Assembly: GCA_963717765.1 (NCBI GenBank)
Contig: CAVQWX010000007.1
Location: forward strand, 329,417-393,416
Origin: JACDER01 sp963717765
GTDB lineage: Bacteria > Actinomycetota > Thermoleophilia > Gaiellales > Gaiellaceae
Reading direction: 5' to 3'
DNA: 64,000 bases
The notes below the pieces were generated by a model. The model was not told the origin of the DNA and did no database searches. It worked only from the letters and a program-made list of their open reading frames with translations. Made by a program: the position numbers and the translations under genes. This document shows positions 58,215 to 64,000 of the stretch, in pieces. The number at the start of each line of letters is the position of its first letter. Within the stretch, counting starts at the first letter, position 1.

Positions 58215-61200
58215 TTGACGCCCGCCGAGACCCTCGAGTTTCGGATTCTGGGCCCGTTGGAGGTCGTACGCGACGGGCTCTTGCTTCCGTTGGGTCGCGG
58301 CAAGGAGCGGGCACTCTTGGCGGTTCTCCTTCTGTACCGAAACGAGCGTGTCTCGAACGATCGCCTCATCGACCTGCTCTGGGACGAGTCGTCGCCCGAG
58401 AGCGCGCCGAAGATGATCCAGATCTACGTCTCACGCTTGCGTCGCACGCTCGGAGGGGCCAGTGGGCAAGAGCAGCGGCTACTCACCCAAGCGGCCGGAT
58501 ATCGGCTGCGGATCGATCCGAACGAGCTCGACCTCGACCGCTTCGAGCGCATGCGCGAGGAGGGACGGAAGGCCCTCACAGACGCAGATGCCGCGTTCGC
58601 GGCGGCGAGGCTCGGCGAGGCTTTGTCGCTCTGGCGCGGTTCGCCGCTTGCCGACGTCGGCGACGGGCACTTCCTCGAGCAGGAGCGCGCCCGGCTGGAG
58701 GAGCTTCGTCTCGGTGCGCTCGAGGAGAGGATCGAAGCGGACCTCGCGCTCGGAGCCGGTGCGGCACTGGTGGACGAGCTCCAGGCGCTCGTTCGCGAGC
58801 ATCCGTTACGCGAGCGGCCGGCGGGGCAACTCCTGCTGGCGCTCTACCGGTCGGGCCGGCAGGCAGAGGCCCTCGCGGCTTACAAGGCGGCGCGCGAGCG
58901 GTTGGTCGACGAGCTCGGAATCGAGCCCGGACGTGCGCTCAAAGAGCTGGAGCAGGCGATCCTTCGCCAGGATCCGGCGCTTGAGCCGCCGCCAAAGAAG
59001 CAGATACTGCAGCCGCGAGAGGCCCCGGCCCAGCCCGCGTCGCGCACGCGGCGCTCTACAAGATGGACGGCCGCCGTGACCTCGGCGGCAGCGGTTGCCC
59101 TCGCCGCTGCCGTTGCCGTTGCCGTTGCGATCGCGGTCGGCGGCGGCGAGTCAACGCACACTCGGTTGACAGCAGACTCGGTCGGACTCGTGCGCGACGG
59201 GAGACTGGTCGACCAGTCTCCCGTCGGGCTCGCTCCTGCTGCGATCGCAGCCGCCCGCGGCGAGATCTGGATCGCGACCGCGGGCACGAACGCGGTCTCA
59301 CGTCTTGATCCGAAGTCGTTGGCCGTCCGCCAGACGATCCCGGTCGGGAACGGGCCGAGCGGGATCGCAATCGGAGGCGGCGCGGTCTGGGTGACAAACG
59401 GGCTCGATGGGACCGTGTCGCGGATCGACCCGAAAGCGAACAAGGTCGTTCAGACCATCCACGTTGGCAGCGGCCCGGCCGCGATCGCCTACGGAGTCGG
59501 CTCTGTCTGGGTGGCAAACCGAGCCGATCAGACGGTTTCGCGGATCGACCCGCGGACGGGAGGCGTCCTCGACACGCTTGCCGCCGGCACGGACGCCGCC
59601 GCGATCGCCGCTGGGGACGGGGCCGTCTGGGTCCTCGACCAGGTCCGCGGAAGAGTCGTTCGGCTCGAGCCGGGCTTCACCGAGCCACAGCTGGCGATCA
59701 ACGTGGGCAACGGGCCGGCGGCGATCGCGCTGGGTGCAGGATCGTTGTGGGTCGCGAACACGCTCGATTCGACGGTCTCCCGCATAGATCCCCGCTCCAA
59801 CCGCGTGGTCGCGACCATCCCGGTCAGCGCGGGACCGACCGCCCTCGCTGTCGCCTCCGACGGGATCTGGGTCGCCAACGAGTTCGAAGACACGCTCTCG
59901 CGCATCAGCCCGCAGACGAACCGCGTCGACCGGTCGATCCGCCTCGGCGCGCGGCCCGTAGCCGCGGTCGCCTCGAACGGAGCGGTTATCGTCGCCGTCG
60001 GGGCATCGGCGGCAAGCCATCGCGGCGGGACCCTGAGGGTGCTCGCAGGGGACTTCGACTCGATCGACCCGGCCCGCGCCTTCGAAAATACAAGCTGGGC
60101 GTCGTTGATCATGACCAACGACGGCCTCACCACCTTTAGGCGCGTCGGAGGGGTGGAGGTCGTACCCGACTTGGCACTCGACCTTCCCTCCGTGACCGAG
60201 GGCGGCAGGACGTACACGTTCCGCCTCCGTCGCGGCATCCATTACTCGAACGGACAGCTCGTACGGCCCGAGGATTTCCGGCGCGCAATCGAGCGGATGT
60301 TCAATGCGCCCGACGCGCCGGGCTACTACGCCGCGATCATCGGCGCGCCCGACTGCGCCTCGAGGCCGAGGCGATGCGACCTCTCACGTGGGATCGTCGC
60401 GGACGACAGAGCCCGCACGGTCACCTTCCATCTTCACGCACCCGATCCCGACTTCCTCTACGAGCTCGCGCTGCCCTTCGCCGATGCCGTCCCAGCCACG
60501 ACGCCCGCGAGCGACATCGGCAGCCATCCCCTTCCGGCGACGGGTCCGTACATGATCGCGAACTACCGGCGCGGGCGGTTCGTGAAGCTCGTGCGCAACG
60601 CACGCTTCCGCCCCTGGTCGCAGGATGCTCAGCCCGAGGGTTACCCCGACAAGATCACATGGAAGCTCGGCGTCGGCCCTGTCGCCCAGGTACGGGCGGT
60701 CGAGCGAGGCAGGAGTGATGTGGCCTTCAGCGGGGTCCCGCCGACTCTGATCGGGGAGGTGGAGACGCAATACGCGAGCCAGGTGCACGAGAGCCCGCTT
60801 CGGCGGACGACATACATGTTCCTGAACACGCGCGTGCCGCCGTTCGACGACGTGCGAGTGCGGCGTGCGGTTAGCTACGCAGCCGACCGAGCAGCCGTCG
60901 TGCGGGAGCTCGGAGGACCGGCTCGTGCGCAGCCGACCTGCCAATTCCTGCCACCCGGCTTCCGCGGCTACCAGCCCTACTGCCCGTTCACGGTCCAGCC
61001 CGCGCCGTCGGGCGTGTGGAGCGGCCCAGACCTGACGCGGGCACGGCGCCTCATCGCTGCCTCCGGGACAACCGGCGCACCGGTCACCGTCTGGATCCCT
61101 CGTAACCGGGAAGCCGAGGGCACGTTCGCGGTTTCCTTGCTGAAGCAGCTGGGATTTCGGGCACGTGCGAACCACCTCGGCTGGGACTACTACGCGAAGG

Positions 61201-61568
61201 CCGGCGACTCACGGCTGAAAGTGCAAGCAGGTGTCCAGTCCTGGATCGCGGACTATCCAGCGCCCTGGGACTTCGTCTTTCTCGTGAGTTGCCATACCTA
61301 TGTCCCCGGCACCGGCAACAATCCCAACTTCTCGGAGTTCTGCGATCGCAAGATCGACCGGCAGATCACCCGGGCGCGCGCGCTCGAGACGACCGACCCC
61401 GCCCTCTCAAGCTTCCTCTGGTCGAGGATCGACCGCGAGATCGCCGACGAAGCGCCCGTGGTGCCTTTAGTGAACCCCAAACAGGTCGATTTCCTCTCCG
61501 AGCGGGTCGGCAACTACCAGTACAACCCCCAGTGGGGCGTGCTGCTCGACCAGCTCTGGGTGCGGTAG
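58215..61568 (+). CDS. One-component receptor: SARP/BTAD regulator-TM-YVTN propeller-family 5 solute-binding protein
   Basis: 1117 aa. Residues 1-100 are an OmpR-type winged helix (FRILGPLEVVRDG, YVSRLRRTLGG) and 105-250 a BTAD helical domain, together a SARP-like activator. A basic, Pro-rich linker leads to one membrane helix (about 284-308). Outside follow about six YVTN-type propeller repeats (325-600; GAVWVTNGLDGTVSRIDP and variants) and a family 5 solute-binding domain (605-1117; GGTLRVLAGDFDSIDPA, GYPDKITWKLG). No lipobox or secretion signal besides the helix. It presumably binds a peptide or small ligand outside and controls transcription inside. TTG 58215 is the start. The divergent sulfotransferase gene is a candidate target. 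Confidence 0.88.
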   Translation: MTPAETLEFRILGPLEVVRDGLLLPLGRGKERALLAVLLLYRNERVSNDRLIDLLWDESSPESAPKMIQIYVSRLRRTLGGASGQEQRLLTQAAGYRLRIDPNELDLDRFERMREEGRKALTDADAAFAAARLGEALSLWRGSPLADVGDGHFLEQERARLEELRLGALEERIEADLALGAGAALVDELQALVREHPLRERPAGQLLLALYRSGRQAEALAAYKAARERLVDELGIEPGRALKELEQAILRQDPALEPPPKKQILQPREAPAQPASRTRRSTRWTAAVTSAAAVALAAAVAVAVAIAVGGGESTHTRLTADSVGLVRDGRLVDQSPVGLAPAAIAAARGEIWIATAGTNAVSRLDPKSLAVRQTIPVGNGPSGIAIGGGAVWVTNGLDGTVSRIDPKANKVVQTIHVGSGPAAIAYGVGSVWVANRADQTVSRIDPRTGGVLDTLAAGTDAAAIAAGDGAVWVLDQVRGRVVRLEPGFTEPQLAINVGNGPAAIALGAGSLWVANTLDSTVSRIDPRSNRVVATIPVSAGPTALAVASDGIWVANEFEDTLSRISPQTNRVDRSIRLGARPVAAVASNGAVIVAVGASAASHRGGTLRVLAGDFDSIDPARAFENTSWASLIMTNDGLTTFRRVGGVEVVPDLALDLPSVTEGGRTYTFRLRRGIHYSNGQLVRPEDFRRAIERMFNAPDAPGYYAAIIGAPDCASRPRRCDLSRGIVADDRARTVTFHLHAPDPDFLYELALPFADAVPATTPASDIGSHPLPATGPYMIANYRRGRFVKLVRNARFRPWSQDAQPEGYPDKITWKLGVGPVAQVRAVERGRSDVAFSGVPPTLIGEVETQYASQVHESPLRRTTYMFLNTRVPPFDDVRVRRAVSYAADRAAVVRELGGPARAQPTCQFLPPGFRGYQPYCPFTVQPAPSGVWSGPDLTRARRLIAASGTTGAPVTVWIPRNREAEGTFAVSLLKQLGFRARANHLGWDYYAKAGDSRLKVQAGVQSWIADYPAPWDFVFLVSCHTYVPGTGNNPNFSEFCDRKIDRQITRARALETTDPALSSFLWSRIDREIADEAPVVPLVNPKQVDFLSERVGNYQYNPQWGVLLDQLWVR

Positions 61569-62038
61569 GAGAGATTCCGCCCGCTACAGCGAAAACTCAC
61601 AGTCGCTCTCCCGCGGCTTCCGGCTACGCCCTCTGCGATCAACCTGCGACCGTCGAACAACACCACGCGTCCGAACCAGCGCTTCGACCGGTAGTAGGCG
61701 ATGACGTTTCCCGACTTCGGTTGCGAGCGAGGGTCCGAGATTCCCAAGGAGAAGTACGGCAGCCCCTCGTTCGTCCTGCTTCCATCGAGCGACCTCGCCC
61801 CGATACGCACCTGGAGTAGGCGAATGCCGTCGACCCGTCTCCGCGTGCACGATCCACTCCTGAAGACGGCGTCTGGGAAGACGCTCAGCCGCGCGGTCGC
61901 CGAGCCGCAGTAGTGCGCAACGTGGCCGCTGATCTGGACGCAGGGAGTTTCAGCCCCACCAACTGAGTGCGAGCTTGATAGAAACGCGGGAGTGGCCACT
62001 ATCGCGACCGTTGCTATCGAACACGACCACATCGGCAC
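61514..62038 (-). CDS. Small secreted protein, unknown
   Basis: 174 aa. Signal peptide (about 1-30, SIATVAIVATPAFLSSSHSVGGA) then a domain with paired cysteines (CVQISGHVAHYCGSATARLSVF, RSGSC, VSFRC) and GNVIAYYRSKRWFGRVVLFDGRRL. It resembles short Cys-containing secreted proteins I associate with Thermoleophilia but cannot name. GTG 62038 start. The last 55 nt overlap the 3' end of the receptor gene. Confidence 0.55.
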   Translation of the reverse strand: MPMWSCSIATVAIVATPAFLSSSHSVGGAETPCVQISGHVAHYCGSATARLSVFPDAVFRSGSCTRRRVDGIRLLQVRIGARSLDGSRTNEGLPYFSLGISDPRSQPKSGNVIAYYRSKRWFGRVVLFDGRRLIAEGVAGSRGRATVSFRCSGRNLSYRTQSWSSSTPHWGLYW

Positions 62039-62124
62039 GCATCATCAGAGCGTTCGGTTGCTCGACGCGGTAGTCGCAAGTAAATTGTGGTCACGAGTTC
62101 TGTCGGATTTCGGGAGTTCGGGAC

Positions 62125-62310
62125 ACGGTTCAGACGCCCGACGCGCAGCTGCACATCGGCACGATTGACGAGGGCGGAGTTGCGCCGGCCGCGATCCAGA
62201 GCCTGTATCGCCAGAACAAGGCGCTCCCAACACGAGAACAGGACACTCTGCGCCCAGCTGAGTGCGCAGAACGCGCGACTTACCAAGCTGGACGCACGGC
62301 CGATTCGGAG
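62125..62310 (+). pseudogene. Remnant of a coiled-coil tail/adhesin-type protein
   Basis: One frame reads RTPDAQLHIGTIDEGGVAPAAIQSLYRQNKAL; after a one-base shift near 62227 another continues QHENRTLCAQLSAQNARLTKLDAR. The joined sequence looks like the chaperone-type C-terminal end and coiled coil of a tail-fibre-domain protein. There is no start, no upstream domain and no intact frame. The flanks (62039-62124, 62311-62640) show nothing else recognisable. Confidence 0.45.
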
Positions 62311-62639
62311 GGATCCGCTACTCAGCGCATACGCCGTCAAGGTGTGCCGCGGACTCACGGCCGGTTCGCGTGCGGGTTGACGCAGGACGAATGGGTGGCT
62401 CGAACGGCAATGCCCTGCATTTTGTCCGGACGCGCCCCGCACTCCCCGCGCCGGGACAGCGCGCGTTTTGTCATTCGTGACAAATACGGTTTTCGGCACC
62501 GTTGACCGGAAAGCAGGAGGGTTTTTGTCACAGGGCCGCCAACGATGTGTGCTATCGATGGTCCTTTCGGTCACCGAGATCCGTCTCGTTCAGGCGCTGC
62601 TCAGAAGCGCCTCTCTACCTTGCGTAGCACCTATAGAGG

Positions 62640-63060
62640 GCCTGCGGCGGCGACGGGTCTTCCTGACGAGTCCTCCAACCCGAGTCAGAGATTCACGGGT
62701 CGCGCGCACCGTCTACCGCCGCGAGAGCTGGCTGATCCCGGTCGGTGACTGTCCGATCGACCCCATCGCGGTTACTGGCTGGGCCCACGCTCATGGGATG
62801 CCCAGGCGCGTCTTTGTGCGCATGCCTGACGAGCGCAAGCCGACCTATCTCGACGTGGAAAGCGCTGTGCTCGCGCGCATCTTCTGCCGCCAGATCCGGC
62901 GACGCGCCGACAGTGCGGACGGCTCGTGGCGGTGTCGGAGATACTGCCCCGACCAGAGGAGTGCTGGCTCGAACTCGAGGGCGAGCGCTACACCAGCGAG
63001 CTACGCCTCGCCGCCGTCGATCTCACGCGCCGCGGGCACGCCAAGATCGAGGTCGGATGA
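62640..63060 (+). pseudogene. Remnant of a lantibiotic dehydratase (LanB-type)
   Basis: Frame 1 carries RRESWLIPVGDCPIDPIAV, then HGMPRRVFVRMPDERKPTYLD and VESAVLARIF; after a frameshift near 62925 another frame continues VSEILPRPEECWLELEGERYT then SELRLAAVDL to TGA 63060. The RRVFV-x(3)-ERKP-x-YLD-x-ES and SE-L-P-x-PEE segments are those of the tRNA-Glu-dependent dehydratase domain of class I lanthipeptide synthases. Most of the protein (normally about 800+ aa) is absent. The 288 nt after it (to 63348) show no gene. Confidence 0.6.
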
Positions 63061-63348
63061 CGTCGGCGTGAGCCAAGGTGCCCCGCACTCACTCACCGCA
63101 GCAGTTCCGAGGGCTCCTTGATGCTCTTCTTTGGTGTTCCAGCTGCGCACTCCCCGCGCCTGATTCGCGCGCAACGTGGCCACCGTGACCAGGTTGCCAT
63201 TCGGCCGGGTTGAGCGGATCTCGCTCGAACCTTGGTCATCCCGGACCACGTTAGGGGACTGCATGGCCGAGCCCTGGGCGAGATCAGGCGCCACCAACGC
63301 CGCAGCCTCGCGCGCGCACCTGTGTCCCGCGACTCGTTTCGAGCAACC

Positions 63349-64000
63349 TCAGGGGGTGGTGTGGACGATCAACAGGTAGCCGGTCAGCGCGAGCGTGACG
63401 TTGATCGCTGGGAGATCGTCCTCGGCCACAGCCGGGGCGAGCCCAAACCAGGTACCAGGGCAGGAGCCACGGCGTGAACACGAGTAGCGCGATCGCGGTT
63501 CGGGCTAGCACGGGGCGGCCGGTGCGGGCCCTCTGCGCCAGCAGCACCAGCGCGCCTACCAGGGCGGCGGCGCCGAGCGCGACCGCCACGGGTGGTGGCG
63601 CACCGAGCAACCGTAGGAGGCCGTCCCGTGTCCCGGCGCCCACGTCATGTGCGAGTGGGAGGAATGCGCCGAGCCACGAAGTGCCGTAGCGCAGCCAGGC
63701 AAGGAGCATGAGCGTCGCGGCCCCGGCGACGGCGCCCGTCCAGCCGAATCGTGTGCGGGGGCGAAGCGCATGGAACGGTAAGAGCAGCAGGGGGATCCAC
63801 TTGATGCCTGCGGCGCATGCCCAGAGGAAGCCGGCGGCCTGACGTAAGCCTCGCCGTTCGAGTGCGAGGGCGCCGAGCAGCAGCGCGATCATCCATATGT
63901 CGTTGTGCCCTCCTCCTGCGAACTGGAGGGCGAAGAGCGGATTCCAACCCACGGCCGCGGCTGCCACGGCCGGCTGCGCCGACAAGAGGGCGACGAGGGC
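63349..64000 (-). pseudogene. Frameshifted GT87-like polyprenyl-phosphate mannosyltransferase (runs off window)
   Basis: The frame from the right edge encodes a multi-helix protein with GWNPLFALQFAGGGHNDIWM, then IALLLGALALERRG and LVFTPWLLPWYLVWA, the pattern of DUF2029/GT87 and MptA/B-type mannosyltransferases. Near 63452 the frame is lost and the expected ending (AEDDLPAINVTLALTGYLLIVHTTP) continues one frame over to TGA 63349-63351. One small indel explains this: either a decayed gene or a base-call error. The 5' end lies beyond 64000. Confidence 0.7.

Noticed and set aside
61925..61945. Possible fifth palindromic element (GGACGCAGGGAGTTTC)
   Set aside because: Only one partial core matches, without the second core or flanking stems; it encodes part of a secreted protein.
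62014..62574. 186-codon minus-strand frame
   Set aside because: No signal peptide, domain or ribosome site; it covers DNA containing plus-strand remnants.
63001..63297. 98-codon minus-strand frame after the LanB relic
   Set aside because: Composition is not clearly protein-like, no ribosome site or known family; it overlaps the relic.

Overview
The window is 64 kb of GC-rich bacterial DNA with many GTG starts, ATGA/GTGA stop-start overlaps, polyproline-coding tracts and actinobacterial gene families (Ser/Thr kinase with an extracytoplasmic domain, BTAD/SARP regulator, PspA-PspAA). The best guess is a deep-branching actinobacterium of the Thermoleophilia type (Gaiellales/Solirubrobacterales). 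That is inference from gene content; there is no rRNA here to confirm it.

Region 1 (1-6.5 kb) holds a truncated methyltransferase, a cytidylate-kinase-like gene, phosphoketolase, a cyclic-nucleotide-binding protein, a GH15 glucoamylase/trehalase-like enzyme and a small membrane protein.

Region 2 (6.7-28.1 kb) is the most striking part: an apparently complete type II (aromatic) polyketide locus in four transcription units. They are (a) an ABC-2 exporter with an FHA-tailed ATPase, on the minus strand; (b) amidohydrolase, ABM monooxygenase, tandem NTF2-like protein, TcmI-type cyclase, TPR protein, acetyl-CoA carboxylase (fused AccDA, AccB, AccC) and a GAF protein, on the plus strand; (c) FabD with two MFS transporters, on the minus strand; (d) cupin, KS-alpha, chain-length factor, acyl-CoA ligase, a cNMP-binding/patatin protein, ACP and an aromatase/cyclase, on the plus strand. 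Gene content and order in (d) resemble the whiE spore-pigment family, but with a built-in malonyl-CoA supply and an inserted ligase and lipase-like protein.

Region 3 (28-35.7 kb) is signalling: a second cNMP-binding protein, two metallophosphoesterases, an FHA-class III cyclase-AAA protein, a Ser/Thr kinase and a secreted protein.

Region 4 (35.7-48.2 kb) has two tRNA-Ser genes beside a partial tRNA-Ser copy, a polar amino-acid ABC transporter, a methyltransferase, an ATP-dependent DNA ligase, FabF, an O-methyltransferase, a broken HAD gene, a flavin reductase, a sensor kinase, a proline-rich protein, an SDR and a DEAD-box helicase.

Region 5 (48.2-56 kb) has a third tRNA-Ser next to serS, a cytochrome c, a polytopic membrane protein, the envelope-stress genes htpX-pspAB and pspA-pspAA on either side of a carbonic anhydrase, an MBL hydrolase and tRNA-Ala.

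Region 6 (56-64 kb) is accessory and partly decayed: an IS110-type fragment, an arylsulfotransferase, a giant SARP-beta-propeller-solute-binding fusion, a small secreted protein, and remnants of a coiled-coil protein, a lantibiotic dehydratase and a frameshifted GT87-like mannosyltransferase.

A second unusual element runs through the first 28 kb: four copies of a 162-165 bp imperfect palindrome. All share two conserved unpaired core blocks but have different, internally complementary outer and inner stems, and each abuts a stop codon. I found no description of it from memory; it looks like an undescribed palindromic repeat, mobile or RNA-structured.
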